63,606 bases of DNA from Ancylobacter novellus (GTDB lineage Bacteria; Pseudomonadota; Alphaproteobacteria; Rhizobiales; Xanthobacteraceae), in NCBI GenBank assembly GCA_003241485.1, contig QFQD01000019.1, forward strand, positions 1 to 63,606, given 5' to 3'. Under the pieces are notes generated by a model. That model was not told where the DNA came from. It did no database searches and saw only the letters and a program-made list of their open reading frames with translations. The translations under genes and the position numbers were made by a program. This document shows positions 20,052-28,833 of the stretch, one piece after another. Position 1 is the stretch's first letter. Every line of letters starts with the position of its first letter.

Positions 20052-20825
20052 TTACGCATTCTTGAAGGAGGGACTGCGTTTGTCGGCGAAGGCGGACATT
20101 CCTTCCTTCTGGTCGGCGGTGGCGAACAGCGCCTGGAACAGCCGGCGCTCGAATCGAATCCCCTCCGCCAGCGTGGTCTCGAAGGCGCGGTTGACGCTCT
20201 CCTTGGTCAGCATCACCGAGGGCAGGGAGAGCCCGGCAATCTTGTCGGCGACCTTCATCGCCTCGGCCTGCAGGTCGGCGAGCGGCACGACGCGCGAGAC
20301 GAGGCCATAGCGGTCGGCTTCCTCGGCGGTGAGCTGGCGGCCGGTCAGGCACATCTCCATCGCCTTCGCCTTGCCGATGGCGCGGGTGAGGCGCTGCGAG
20401 CCGCCCGCGCCGGGCATGATGCCGAGCTGGATCTCCGGCTGGCCGAAGCGGGCATTTTCGGCGGCGATGAGGATGTCGCACATCATGGCCAGCTCGCAGC
20501 CTCCGCCCAGCGCATAGCCCGCGACTGCCGCCACCACCGGCTTGCGGCAGCGCGCCACCCTATCCCAGCTGGAAATGAAGTCGTCCGTGTAGGTGCCGGG
20601 GAAGGCGAGGGGCTGCATCTCCTTGATGTCGGCGCCCGCCGCGAAGGCCCGCTCCGAGCCCGTGAGCACGATGCAGCCGATCCCGGCGTCCGCCTCGAAC
20701 GCGTCGAGCGCGCGGTTCAGCTCGGCGATCAGCGCGTTGTTGAGGGCATTGAGCGCCTTCGGCCGGTTGAGCGTGACGATGCCGACGCGTCCGTTGGTTT
20801 CGACGAGGATGTTGTCATACGCCAT
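20052..20825 (-). CDS. Enoyl-CoA hydratase
   Basis: Crotonase-fold enzyme of 257 residues that hydrates trans-2-enoyl-CoA in beta-oxidation or a related pathway. Visible features are the oxyanion-hole motif AFAAGADIKEM, GGGCELAMMCD with the first catalytic Glu, and FGQPEIQLGIMPGAGGSQRL with the second Glu, both of which true hydratases need. The start MAYDNILVE is used, with 12 upstream codons rejected because they overlap mutM's stop region. It lies 14 bases after mutM on the same strand and is probably co-transcribed. Confidence 0.92.
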   Translation of the reverse strand: MAYDNILVETNGRVGIVTLNRPKALNALNNALIAELNRALDAFEADAGIGCIVLTGSERAFAAGADIKEMQPLAFPGTYTDDFISSWDRVARCRKPVVAAVAGYALGGGCELAMMCDILIAAENARFGQPEIQLGIMPGAGGSQRLTRAIGKAKAMEMCLTGRQLTAEEADRYGLVSRVVPLADLQAEAMKVADKIAGLSLPSVMLTKESVNRAFETTLAEGIRFERRLFQALFATADQKEGMSAFADKRSPSFKNA

Positions 20826-20839
20826 GGCCGGCGCTCTCC

Positions 20840-21739
20840 CTATTTCTGGCAGCTGGCACAATAGAAGGTGGAGCGCCCGCTCTGCACAAGCCGGGCAATG
20901 GTGCCGGTGCAGCCGGGCACGAGGCAGGCCTCGCCCTCGCGGTCATAGGCACGGAAGCGGTGCTGAAAATAGCCGAGCGTGCCGTCGACCTGCGCATGGT
21001 CGCGCAGGGTGGAGCCGCCGGCGGCGATCGCCTCCTCCAGCACCAGCCTGATGGTGTCGACCAGAAGCCGCGTCTCGCGCGTCGGGCGCCCCGTCGGTGT
21101 CGCCAGCGTGGCGGCGAGCCGTTCCGGCCCGATGCCGGCGCGGTGCAGCGCCTCGCACACATAGATATTGCCGAGCCCGGCGACGACCTTCTGGTCGAGC
21201 AGCGCCGCCTTTATCGGCGTGCGCCGTCCCGCCAGCGCCCGTGCAAGGCTCGCGGCATCGAAGGAATTGCCCAGCGGCTCGGGCCCAACATCACGGAACA
21301 GCGGATGCGTTTCCAGCTGCGCGCGCGGCACAAGCAGCATGGCGCCGAAGCGGCGGGGATCGTTGTAGATCACCTGCGCGCGGCCCTCGAGATGGAACAC
21401 CACATGGTCGTGCGCCTCGGCCTTCGAGCGCGGCATGTGGAACGCGCCCGGCGCCAGCGCCGCGTCGTCCGCAATTTCGATGCGGAAGGAGCCGGACATG
21501 CCCAGATGCATCACCAGCACTTCGTCGGGCGCGCCCCGCGTGGCCTCCAGATCGGCGAGCAGGTATTTCGCCCGTCGTCCGAGCCCGGCGATGCGCCGCC
21601 CCGTCAGCCGCTCGGCAAAGCGCTCCGGCAGCGGCCAGCGCAGATCCGGCCGGCGGGCGAGCGCCTGTTCGATGAGACGGCCTTCCATGACCGGCGCAAG
21701 TCCACGCCGGACGGTCTCGACCTCGGGAAGTTCGGGCAT
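20840..21739 (-). CDS. mutM: Formamidopyrimidine-DNA glycosylase
   Basis: Base-excision enzyme that removes 8-oxoguanine and formamidopyrimidines and nicks the abasic site. The 299-residue protein has the catalytic N-terminus MPELPEVETVRRGL (Pro2 nucleophile, Glu3, Glu6), the H2TH region, and the C-terminal zinc finger with Cys pairs CLVPGC and CASC. All catalytic residues are present. It is 21 bases downstream of a HAD hydrolase gene and 14 bases before the enoyl-CoA hydratase gene. Confidence 0.96.
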   Translation of the reverse strand: MPELPEVETVRRGLAPVMEGRLIEQALARRPDLRWPLPERFAERLTGRRIAGLGRRAKYLLADLEATRGAPDEVLVMHLGMSGSFRIEIADDAALAPGAFHMPRSKAEAHDHVVFHLEGRAQVIYNDPRRFGAMLLVPRAQLETHPLFRDVGPEPLGNSFDAASLARALAGRRTPIKAALLDQKVVAGLGNIYVCEALHRAGIGPERLAATLATPTGRPTRETRLLVDTIRLVLEEAIAAGGSTLRDHAQVDGTLGYFQHRFRAYDREGEACLVPGCTGTIARLVQSGRSTFYCASCQK

Positions 21740-21760
21740 GAGCGGCTCCTGCGGGGCACT

Positions 21761-22405
21761 CTATATAAGAGCGAGTTCCGCCAGAAACACTTCCAGTGCG
21801 TCCGCGCCGGTGAAGCGGTGCGCCCGCAGGCCGGCGGCGCGGGCACCTTCCACATTGACGGCCTTGTCGTCGATCATCACCGCCTGCGACGGCTCGACAC
21901 CGTAGAGCGAGGCCACACCTCTATATATGGCGGGATCCGGCTTCTTGGTGCCGAACTCGGCGGCGACATGCATGGCGGGGCCGAACAGCGCGCGCAGGCG
22001 AGGCACCAGCGCGTCGAAGTGCTCCTTCATGATGAAGCCGTTATTGGTGAGCAGCGCCACAGGCGTGCGGGCACGCACCCGCTCCACGAGCGCCATTGCG
22101 GCGGGATCCAGCGTCATCGCCAGCGCGCGGGTGCGGAACCAGTCGTCGCGGCCGAACGGCACGCCGAGCGCGGCGGAGATCGCGTCGAGATAGGCGTCGG
22201 TGGTGAGCTTGCCCGCATCGGCCGCATCTTCCAGCCCGCTGGTCCAGATCAGCGCCTCGACCTCTGCCAGCGAGCGGCCGGCGAGCTTGCCGATGGCCGC
22301 GCGCCGGGCGTCGACGTCGTAATGCAGCAGCACGTCGTCCATGTCGAAGACGACGAGCCGAACCGGGGGATGATCGGGCGGGGAGGTCTCGGGCGTGCCG
22401 CTCAT
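21761..22405 (-). CDS. HAD-superfamily hydrolase
   Basis: Cytosolic phosphatase-like protein of 214 residues. Motif I is VVFDMDDVLL (nucleophile Asp in DxD), motif II is ALLTNNG, the Lys of motif III is in GTKKPDPAIY, and motif IV is VMIDDKAVNVEGA. The helical cap inserted after motif I is of subclass I. The substrate is unknown; relatives include phosphoglycolate and epoxide-hydrolase-like enzymes. It lies between ialB (7 bases upstream) and mutM on the same strand. Confidence 0.88.
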   Translation of the reverse strand: MSGTPETSPPDHPPVRLVVFDMDDVLLHYDVDARRAAIGKLAGRSLAEVEALIWTSGLEDAADAGKLTTDAYLDAISAALGVPFGRDDWFRTRALAMTLDPAAMALVERVRARTPVALLTNNGFIMKEHFDALVPRLRALFGPAMHVAAEFGTKKPDPAIYRGVASLYGVEPSQAVMIDDKAVNVEGARAAGLRAHRFTGADALEVFLAELALI

Positions 22406-22412
22406 GGCCGCC

Positions 22413-22931
22413 TCAGGGAAGCGCGTCGAAGCCCTCGCCGAAGCCCTTGAGGCTGAGCGGGATGCCGATGCCTTCTTCCGGCGTCTGGAACACGATGAAG
22501 GTGGCGTTCTGGCCGTTGCGCAGCTGGCCGATCAGCTTGTCATCCATCACCACCTCGGCGACGCAGCCATTGGGCACGCAGCGCACGAAGCCGGCGCGGC
22601 CGACATCGGCATTGTCGATCTTCAGGCCGAGGCCGGAGGGCAGCAGCACGCCGAGCGGGGCGAGCACGCGCAGGAGGCGGCTCTGCTGGTCGGCGGTCTT
22701 CAGGATGATGACGGTGAGGCCGACATTGGGGCGGTCATCCGCCTGCACGCTCTGCAGCAGCACACATTGCTCGGATTGTGCGCCGGGCGGCGTGTCGCAG
22801 CGGATCTGCCATTCCCCGTGCACGGAGCGAACCACGCCCTGCGCCTGCGCGCCGCTGCCGGTCGCGGCCAGAAGGGCCAGGGCGGCGAACGCTGCCAGAA
22901 ACGCTGAACGAAGGGCCGCGTAACCGCGCAT
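22413..22931 (-). CDS. Invasion-associated locus B (IalB) family protein
   Basis: Secreted protein of 172 residues. A signal peptide ends near residue 30 (GAQAQG). The mature part has the family pattern: GEWQIRCD, then EQCVLLQSV, PLGVLLPSGLGLKID, FVRCVPNGCVAEV and the C-terminal ISLKGF-like PLSLKGFGEGFDAL. Four cysteines could form two disulfides. The family was named for a Bartonella invasion protein but is widespread in non-pathogenic alphaproteobacteria, where its role is not established. It is divergent from the cytochrome oxidase operon. Confidence 0.9.
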   Translation of the reverse strand: MRGYAALRSAFLAAFAALALLAATGSGAQAQGVVRSVHGEWQIRCDTPPGAQSEQCVLLQSVQADDRPNVGLTVIILKTADQQSRLLRVLAPLGVLLPSGLGLKIDNADVGRAGFVRCVPNGCVAEVVMDDKLIGQLRNGQNATFIVFQTPEEGIGIPLSLKGFGEGFDALP

Positions 22932-23241
22932 GGGCTATCTCCCGAATATGGGTCTGAGGAGTCTTCTAAAGAATCATCGCGGCGGGACAAGCCGAATCGT
23001 ATCTCACGCCGCGCCGGGCCGGTACCGGGGCGCAGGCGTAAAGGGCCCCACAGCCATGTCAAGAATGGGGCGGCCGGACCGTTCCAGCAGATAGAACGGT
23101 TCCAGGCACCCGACGTCATGTCGCAGGAGGGGAAGGGCCTTGGCGCGTTGCTCAGGTGTCCTTTTTGTGTTTGATGAAGATCAAATGCCGCTGGGTCCGA
23201 CAGGCGGGTGCGCTCTGCTGTGTCGGGGCGAAGGGGAGTCG
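22932..23241. promoter_or_regulatory. Divergent intergenic region ialB / ctaC
   Basis: 310 bases with no gene. It holds the FNR/FixK-type palindrome at 23171-23184 and the purine-rich ribosome site of ctaC (23231-23238). No other strong signal is seen. Confidence 0.55.
23171..23184 (+). promoter_or_regulatory. FNR/FixK-type operator upstream of the ctaC operon
   Basis: TTGATGAAGATCAA matches the consensus TTGAT-N4-ATCAA exactly. It is centred 64 bases before the ctaC start ATG 23242. If it acts as a class II site at -41.5, transcription would begin near 23219. This suggests oxygen-dependent control of the aa3 oxidase; whether it activates or represses cannot be read because no clear -10 is seen. 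Confidence 0.7.
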
Positions 23242-24150
23242 ATGGGAGTGACGATCGCGATGAAATCGTGGATCCGCAACGCTGCGCGCAATGCCGCCGG
23301 CATCTTCGGTGGAATTGCTGGCGCCTTCGTGCTGGCCATGTCTGGCGTGTCGCCTGCTTTGGCCGGCACCGGGCAGCCTTCGCCGTGGCAGATCAACCTC
23401 CAGGGCGCCGCATCGCCGGTGATGGAGAGCATCCATTCTTTCCACGTCTTTCTGCTGGCCATCATCGTCGCCGTCGTGCTGCTGGTGCTGGTCCTGCTGA
23501 TCGTGGTGATGGTGAAGTTCAACGAGAAGGCCAATCCGGTGCCTTCCCGCACGACCCACCACACGCTGATCGAGGTGGTGTGGACCGTGGTCCCCGTCCT
23601 CATCCTGGTGGCGATCGCGATCCCGTCTTTCCGGCTGCTGTTCCTGCAGCTCGACCTGCCCAATCCGGACCTCACCGTGAAGGTGACCGGCCATCAGTGG
23701 TACTGGTCCTATGAGTACCCGGACAACGGCGCCTTCACCTTCGACAGCATGATGGTCGCCGAGGCCGACCTGCAGCCGGGCCAGCCGCGCCTGCTGGCGG
23801 TCGACAATGAGGTCGTGGTGCCGGTCAACAAGGTCGTGCGCATCCAGGCCACGGCAGCCGACGTGATCCATTCCTTCGCCCTGCCGTCTTTCGGCGTGAA
23901 GATCGACGCCCTGCCGGGCCGCCTCAATGAGAGCTGGTTCCAGGCGACGAAGGAAGGCGTGTATTATGGCCAGTGCTCCGAGCTCTGCGGCAAGGATCAC
24001 GCCTTCATGCCGATCGCCATCCGCGTCGTCAGCGAGGCGGATTTCGCGGGCTGGGTCGAACAGGCCAAGCAGAAATTCGCGGCGGCCGACGTGCCGGCGC
24101 GCTTCGCCCAGAATGAGCCGGTCGCCGGCGTGGTCGCTGCCGCGCGCTGA
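23242..24150 (+). CDS. ctaC: Cytochrome c oxidase subunit II
   Basis: Membrane-anchored CuA subunit of the aa3-type cytochrome c oxidase, accepting electrons from cytochrome c (302 residues). A signal peptide ends near PALAG. Two transmembrane helices follow (about residues 75-100 and 120-145). The periplasmic cupredoxin has GHQWYWSYEYP and the CuA motif YYGQCSELCGKDHAFMP with both Cys, His and Met ligands. Start ATG 23242 has GGGGAG just upstream; ATG 23260 is an alternative, and the frame opens at 23140. First gene of the ctaC-D-B-coxF-G-E run. Confidence 0.95.
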   Translation: MGVTIAMKSWIRNAARNAAGIFGGIAGAFVLAMSGVSPALAGTGQPSPWQINLQGAASPVMESIHSFHVFLLAIIVAVVLLVLVLLIVVMVKFNEKANPVPSRTTHHTLIEVVWTVVPVLILVAIAIPSFRLLFLQLDLPNPDLTVKVTGHQWYWSYEYPDNGAFTFDSMMVAEADLQPGQPRLLAVDNEVVVPVNKVVRIQATAADVIHSFALPSFGVKIDALPGRLNESWFQATKEGVYYGQCSELCGKDHAFMPIAIRVVSEADFAGWVEQAKQKFAAADVPARFAQNEPVAGVVAAAR

Positions 24151-24208
24151 GCGCCGGCAGGGTAGAGAATACTAAGCGCGTGCAAGCGTGCGAATGAGGG
24201 ACGGTTCT

Positions 24209-25801
24209 ATGGCATATGCAGCCGGACACACGGGCGATCCGACGGGTTGGAAGCGTTGGGTCTACTCGACCAACAACAAGGACATCGGCGTGATGTACCT
24301 GATCTTCGCCATCGTGGCGGGGATCGTGGGCGGCGCCCTTTCCATCGGCATCCGTATGGAACTCCAGGAGCCGGGGCTGCAGATCTTCTCGGATCCGCAG
24401 ACCTTCAACGTGTTCACCACCGGCCACGGCCTGATCATGATCTTCTTCATGGTCATGCCGGCGATGATCGGCGGCTACGGCAACTATTTCATCCCGCTGA
24501 TGATCGGGGCGCCGGACACCGCCTTTCCGCGCATCAACAACGTCGCCTTCTGGCTGCTGCCCCCCTCTTTCGCGCTGGCGATCCTGTCGCTGTTCGTCGA
24601 GGGTGCCGCGGGCTCCAACGGCTTCGGCGGCGGCTGGACGATCTACCCGCCGCTCTCTTCCAAGCTCGGCCATCCCGGCCCGGCCATGGACCTGCTGATC
24701 CTGTCGCTGCACATCGCCGGCGCGTCCTCGATCCTCGGCGCGATCAACCTGATCACGACGATCCTGAACATGCGCGCCCCCGGCATGACGCTGCACAAGA
24801 TGCCGCTCTTCGCCTGGTCGCAGCTCGTCACCGCCTTCCTGCTGCTGCTGTCGCTGCCGGTTCTGGCGGGCGCCATCACCATGCTGCTGACGGACCGCAA
24901 TTTCGGCACCACCTTCTTCGATCCGGCCGGCGGCGGTGATCCGATCCTGTTCCAGCACCTGTTCTGGTTCTTCGGTCACCCCGAGGTGTACATCCTCATC
25001 CTGCCCGGCTTCGGCATCATCTCGCACATCGTGTCGACCTTCTCGCGCAAGCCGATCTTCGGCTATCTCGGCATGGCCTACGCCATGGTCGCGATCGGCG
25101 TGGTCGGCTTCGTCGTGTGGGCGCACCACATGTACACGGTGGGCCTGTCCTCCTCGACGCAGGCCTATTTCGTCGCCGCGACGATGATTATCGCCGTTCC
25201 GACGGGCGTGAAGATCTTCTCGTGGATCGCCACCATGTGGGGCGGGTCGATCTCGATGCGCGTGCCCATGCTGTGGGCGATCGGCTTCATCTTCCTGTTC
25301 ACGGTCGGCGGCGTCACCGGCGTCGTGCTGTCGAATGCGGGCATCGACCGCTCGCTGCACGACACCTATTACGTGGTGGCCCACTTCCACTACGTGCTGT
25401 CGCTTGGCGCCGTGTTCGCCATCTTCGCCGGCTGGTACTACTGGTCGCCGAAGATGTTCGGCTACATGTACAACGAGACCATCGGCAAGATTCACTTCTG
25501 GCTGACCTTCGTGGGCGTGAACCTGGTGTTCTTCCCGCAGCACTTCCTCGGCCTCGCCGGCATGCCGCGCCGTTATGCGGACTATCCGGACGCCTTCGCC
25601 GGCTGGAACTTCGTCTCCTCGATCGGCTCCTACATCTCGGGCTTCGCGGTGCTGGTGTTCCTGTTCGGCGTCTACCGCATGTTCGCGGCCAAGGTGCCGG
25701 CCGGTGCGAATCCGTGGGGCGAGGGCGCCACGACGCTGGAGTGGACCCTGTCGTCGCCGCCGCCCTTCCACCATTTCGACGTGCTGCCGAAGATCAAGTG
25801 A
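24209..25801 (+). CDS. ctaD: Cytochrome c oxidase subunit I
   Basis: Catalytic 12-helix subunit with heme a and the heme a3-CuB centre (530 residues). The heme ligand His appears in TGHGLIMIFF, the CuB/Tyr cross-link region in FGHPEVYILILPGFG, the CuB histidines in AHHMYTVG and the heme ligands in AHFHYVLSLGA. The D and K channel residues are in the normal context, so this is a proton-pumping oxidase. ATG 24209 has GAGGGA upstream and begins MAYAAGHTG. It lies 58 bases after ctaC. Confidence 0.97.
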   Translation: MAYAAGHTGDPTGWKRWVYSTNNKDIGVMYLIFAIVAGIVGGALSIGIRMELQEPGLQIFSDPQTFNVFTTGHGLIMIFFMVMPAMIGGYGNYFIPLMIGAPDTAFPRINNVAFWLLPPSFALAILSLFVEGAAGSNGFGGGWTIYPPLSSKLGHPGPAMDLLILSLHIAGASSILGAINLITTILNMRAPGMTLHKMPLFAWSQLVTAFLLLLSLPVLAGAITMLLTDRNFGTTFFDPAGGGDPILFQHLFWFFGHPEVYILILPGFGIISHIVSTFSRKPIFGYLGMAYAMVAIGVVGFVVWAHHMYTVGLSSSTQAYFVAATMIIAVPTGVKIFSWIATMWGGSISMRVPMLWAIGFIFLFTVGGVTGVVLSNAGIDRSLHDTYYVVAHFHYVLSLGAVFAIFAGWYYWSPKMFGYMYNETIGKIHFWLTFVGVNLVFFPQHFLGLAGMPRRYADYPDAFAGWNFVSSIGSYISGFAVLVFLFGVYRMFAAKVPAGANPWGEGATTLEWTLSSPPPFHHFDVLPKIK

Positions 25802-25850
25802 TCCCGGCAGGGATCCGGACCTCCTCCGGCGCGGCCTGAGCTGCGCCGGA
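25800..25850 (+). other. Two hairpins in the ctaD-ctaB spacer
   Basis: GATCCC-GGCA-GGGATC (25800-25815) overlaps the ctaD stop. TCCGGCGC/GCGCCGGA (25825-25850) follows with a 10-base loop. Neither has a T-run. The 212-base spacer is otherwise empty. They may stabilise or process the ctaCD part of the transcript, which would let the structural subunits be made in excess of the assembly factors. Confidence 0.4.
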
Positions 25851-26013
25851 CCTGCCCGCCGCCGGACATGGCGAAAGGCGCAGACATGCGGGTGGTCGCC
25901 TCAGTCGGCCGCCCGAACCGATCCGCCCGCCGCGCTGCGGTGGCTCTGATCCCGGTGCCGTGTTCGGGTGCCGGAAAACGAAGCGTCGCCGCCGGCGGCG
26001 CCGGAGTGAAGAA

Positions 26014-26979
26014 ATGACCGACGTCGCCTCGCGCGAATATGATATGCCCCGCCAGGAGCCCCTCACGGGCGCGCTGGCTGTCGAGGGGATGTATCCCGGC
26101 TCGGTGGCGGACTATGTCGCGCTGCTGAAGCCGCGCGTGATGTCGCTCGTCATCTTCACGGCGCTTGTCGGCATCGTCCGCGCGCCGGGAGAGGTGCACC
26201 CGATCATCGCCTTCACCGCGCTGCTGTGCATCGCCATCGGCGCGGGCGCGTCGGGCGCGCTCAACATGTGGTGGGATGCGGATATAGACGCGGTCATGAG
26301 CCGCACGCAGCGCCGGCCGATTCCCGCCGGGCGCATCGCGCCGGGCGAGGCGCTCGCCTTCGGCATGACGCTCGCGGTCGGCTCCGTCCTGGTGCTCGGC
26401 CTGTTGGTGAACGAACTCGCCGGGGCGCTGCTCGCCTTCACCATTTTCTTCTATGCCGTCATCTACACGATGTGGCTGAAGCGCTGGACGCCGCAGAACA
26501 TCGTCATCGGCGGTGCGGCGGGCGCCTTCCCGCCCATGGTCGGCTGGGCCGCGGCTTCGGGCGGCATCGGGCTGGAGAGCGTGCTGCTCTTCCTCATCAT
26601 CTTCTTCTGGACGCCGCCGCATTTCTGGGCGCTCGCGCTCTACAAGTCCGGCGACTATGCGCGCGCCGGCGTGCCGATGCTCCCCGTCGTGGCCGGCACC
26701 GCCGAGACGCGCCGCCAGATCCTGCTCTACACGCTGGTCCTCGTGCCGCTCGCCATGTCGCCCTTCTTACTCGGCATGGCTGGGCTGGGCTATGGCATCG
26801 TCTCCGGCGTCACCGGCGCGATGATGCTGGCGCTGGCGCTGCGGGTCTACCGCCGCCGCGAGGGCGCTCCGGCGGAGAAGGCGGCCCGTCAGCTGTTCGG
26901 TTTCTCCATTCTCTATCTCTTCCTGCTCTTCGCGGTGCTGCTGCTTGAGGCGGTCGTACCCGCGGGGCTCGGGCTCTAG
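26014..26979 (+). CDS. ctaB: Protoheme IX farnesyltransferase (heme O synthase)
   Basis: UbiA-family inner-membrane prenyltransferase of 321 residues that adds farnesyl to heme B to make heme O, the precursor of heme A for the aa3 oxidase. The first Asp-rich motif appears as NMWWDADIDAVMSRTQRRP and the second region as YKSGDYARAGVPMLP. About nine hydrophobic helices are visible. ATG 26014 is preceded by GGAGTGAAGAA. It is part of the cta operon. Confidence 0.95.
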   Translation: MTDVASREYDMPRQEPLTGALAVEGMYPGSVADYVALLKPRVMSLVIFTALVGIVRAPGEVHPIIAFTALLCIAIGAGASGALNMWWDADIDAVMSRTQRRPIPAGRIAPGEALAFGMTLAVGSVLVLGLLVNELAGALLAFTIFFYAVIYTMWLKRWTPQNIVIGGAAGAFPPMVGWAAASGGIGLESVLLFLIIFFWTPPHFWALALYKSGDYARAGVPMLPVVAGTAETRRQILLYTLVLVPLAMSPFLLGMAGLGYGIVSGVTGAMMLALALRVYRRREGAPAEKAARQLFGFSILYLFLLFAVLLLEAVVPAGLGL

Positions 26980-27005
26980 AGCACATGGCAGGGGTGGTGA
27001 AGGCC

Positions 27006-27188
27006 ATGTCGAACGGTCAGAAGGGGCGCGAGCCCGAGAGCGAGGGCGTCGTCCTCACCGAGGATCAGAAGCGCCGGCGCCGGCAGCGTTCGGTCGCCAT
27101 TGCGCTGGTGCTCGCTGCGCTATGCGTCCTGTTCTATGTCGTGACCATCGTGAAGCTCGGCCCCGCCGTGCTGATCCGGCCGCTGTGA
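27006..27188 (+). CDS. Small CoxF-like membrane protein
   Basis: 60-residue single-helix protein: a charged, soluble N-terminus with VVLTEDQKRRRRQRSVA, then one transmembrane helix (about residues 31-50) and a short tail VKLGPAVLIRPL. The same position between ctaB and ctaG, and this pattern, is seen in many rhizobial oxidase operons, where the product is called CoxF or hypothetical. An earlier ATG at 26985 would add seven residues; GAAGG just before 27006 makes the later start slightly better. It ends seven bases before ctaG. It is probably an assembly factor, by inference. Confidence 0.75.
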   Translation: MSNGQKGREPESEGVVLTEDQKRRRRQRSVAIALVLAALCVLFYVVTIVKLGPAVLIRPL

Positions 27189-27195
27189 GGCGCTG

Positions 27196-27834
27196 ATGGC
27201 AACGGACCCGACCCCGCTTCAGGATCAGACCCCGGCAGCCCCCGCGCGCGCGTCCCACACGCGCCATCGCACGGTCGCGGTGGCCTGCGGTGTGTTCGTG
27301 CTCGCCATGCTCGGCGCGGCCTATGCGGCGGTTCCGCTCTACCAGATGTTCTGCCAGGTCACCGGCTTCGGCGGCGCCACCAAGGTCGCGGTGGCCGCCC
27401 CCGCGCAGGCGCTGGAGCGTACCGTCGAGGTGCGGTTCGACGCCAATGTGGCGCCGGGCCTGCCGTGGAGCTTCGAGCCCGAAGTGCGCACCATGAAGAT
27501 GCGCATCGGCGAGACCAAGATCGCCTATTACCGTGCCCACAATCACGGCACCCAGCCGGTGACGGCGAGCGCGACCTATAATGTCGCCCCGGCCCAGTCC
27601 GGCTACTACTTCGCCAAGATGCAGTGCTTCTGCTTCACCGACCAGACGCTGCAGCCGGGCGAGACGCTCGACATGCCGGTTGTCTTCTTCGTCGATCCCG
27701 CGCTGGCGGAGGATCCGGAGATGAACGGCCTCAAGACCATTACCCTGTCCTACACCTTCTTCCCCAAGGCGGCGCCGGTCGCGGCGGGGAAGCCTGAGCC
27801 GAGCAAGAGCGAAGCAGGGAAAGCCCCCCTCTGA
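27196..27834 (+). CDS. ctaG: Cytochrome c oxidase assembly protein CtaG/Cox11
   Basis: Membrane-anchored copper chaperone that helps build the CuB centre of subunit I. It is 212 residues with one N-terminal helix (about 26-46) that ends in AAVPLYQMFCQVTGFGG, the family signature. The periplasmic domain carries the copper-binding motif KMQCFCFTDQTL. The C-terminus ends in a Lys/Ala-rich tail. It follows the CoxF-like gene by seven bases and precedes ctaE by 72. Confidence 0.95.
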   Translation: MATDPTPLQDQTPAAPARASHTRHRTVAVACGVFVLAMLGAAYAAVPLYQMFCQVTGFGGATKVAVAAPAQALERTVEVRFDANVAPGLPWSFEPEVRTMKMRIGETKIAYYRAHNHGTQPVTASATYNVAPAQSGYYFAKMQCFCFTDQTLQPGETLDMPVVFFVDPALAEDPEMNGLKTITLSYTFFPKAAPVAAGKPEPSKSEAGKAPL

Positions 27835-27906
27835 ACGGGCAGAACGCCACATTGCGGTCACAGCTGTGGCCGGCTAGAGAAGACGACGGAACGGAGAGCG
27901 CGACCC

Positions 27907-28755
27907 ATGGCCCAGGCCCACGCTGAAGCCCACGCCAAGCATCACGATTATCATCTCGTCGACCCGAGCCCGTGGCCGGCCGTCATCTCCGTCTTCGCAT
28001 TCGTGCTGGCGGTGGGTGCCGTGTTCTGGATGCACGGCCAGCTCACCTCGCTGGTCATGATCGCCGGCTTCCTCGGCGTCGTGTACACGATGATCGTGTG
28101 GTGGCGGGACATCATCCGCGAGGGCGAGTACCAGCACGCGCACACGCCCGTCGTTCAGCTGCATCTGCGCTACGGCATGATCCTGTTCATCGCCTCCGAG
28201 GTGATGTTCTTCGTCGCCTGGTTCTGGGCGTTCTTCGACGCGTCGCTGTTCGCCGGCGAGGCGATCAACTACACCCGCGCCGAGTTCACCGGTGGGCACT
28301 GGCCGCCGACGGGGATCGAGACCTTCAATCCGTGGCACCTGCCGCTGCTGAACACGCTGATCCTGCTGACCTCCGGCACCACGCTGACCTGGGCGCACCA
28401 CGCGCTGGTGCATGGTGACCGGCAGAGCGCCAAATGGGGCCTCTGGCTCACGGTCATCCTCGGCTTCCTGTTCTCGCTGCTGCAGGGCTTCGAGTACAGC
28501 CACGCCGAATTCGCCTTCTCCGGCAACATCTATGGCGCCACCTTCTTCATGGCGACCGGCTTCCACGGCTTCCACGTCATCGTCGGCACCATCTTCCTCG
28601 CCGTGTGCCTCGGCCGTCTCTATGCCGGCCACTTCACCCCGACCCACCATTTCGGGTTCGAGGCGGCGGCCTGGTACTGGCACTTCGTCGACGTGGTGTG
28701 GCTGTTCCTCTTCACCTTCATCTATGTGTGGGGCAGTGCCGGCGCGCCTCACTGA
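27907..28755 (+). CDS. ctaE: Cytochrome c oxidase subunit III
   Basis: Seven-helix subunit that stabilises the oxidase (282 residues). Typical blocks are GMILFIASEVMFFVAWFWA, FNPWHLPLLNTLILLTSG, YGATFFMATGFHGFHVIVG and YWHFVDVVWLFLF. An N-terminal His-rich region AHAEAHAKHHDYHLVDPS is usual for proteobacterial subunit III. Last structural gene of the operon, followed by a strong terminator. Confidence 0.96.
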   Translation: MAQAHAEAHAKHHDYHLVDPSPWPAVISVFAFVLAVGAVFWMHGQLTSLVMIAGFLGVVYTMIVWWRDIIREGEYQHAHTPVVQLHLRYGMILFIASEVMFFVAWFWAFFDASLFAGEAINYTRAEFTGGHWPPTGIETFNPWHLPLLNTLILLTSGTTLTWAHHALVHGDRQSAKWGLWLTVILGFLFSLLQGFEYSHAEFAFSGNIYGATFFMATGFHGFHVIVGTIFLAVCLGRLYAGHFTPTHHFGFEAAAWYWHFVDVVWLFLFTFIYVWGSAGAPH

Positions 28756-28775
28756 GGCGTTGCTTCATCGGATCG

Positions 28776-28799
28776 AGGGCGGCTTCGGCCGCCCTTTTT
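28776..28799 (+). terminator. Rho-independent terminator after ctaE
   Basis: Perfect 8-bp stem AGGGCGGC/GCCGCCCT with UUCG loop and five Ts, 20 bases after the ctaE stop. It ends the main oxidase transcript, so DUF983 and surf1 may rely on read-through or their own promoter. Confidence 0.9.
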
Positions 28800-28833
28800 C
28801 GTTTAGCCCGCGACGGATTGGCAATTTCCAAGC

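Noticed and set aside
25876..25959. 27-codon frame in the ctaD-ctaB spacer
   Set aside because: No ribosome site and no hydrophobic or conserved pattern.
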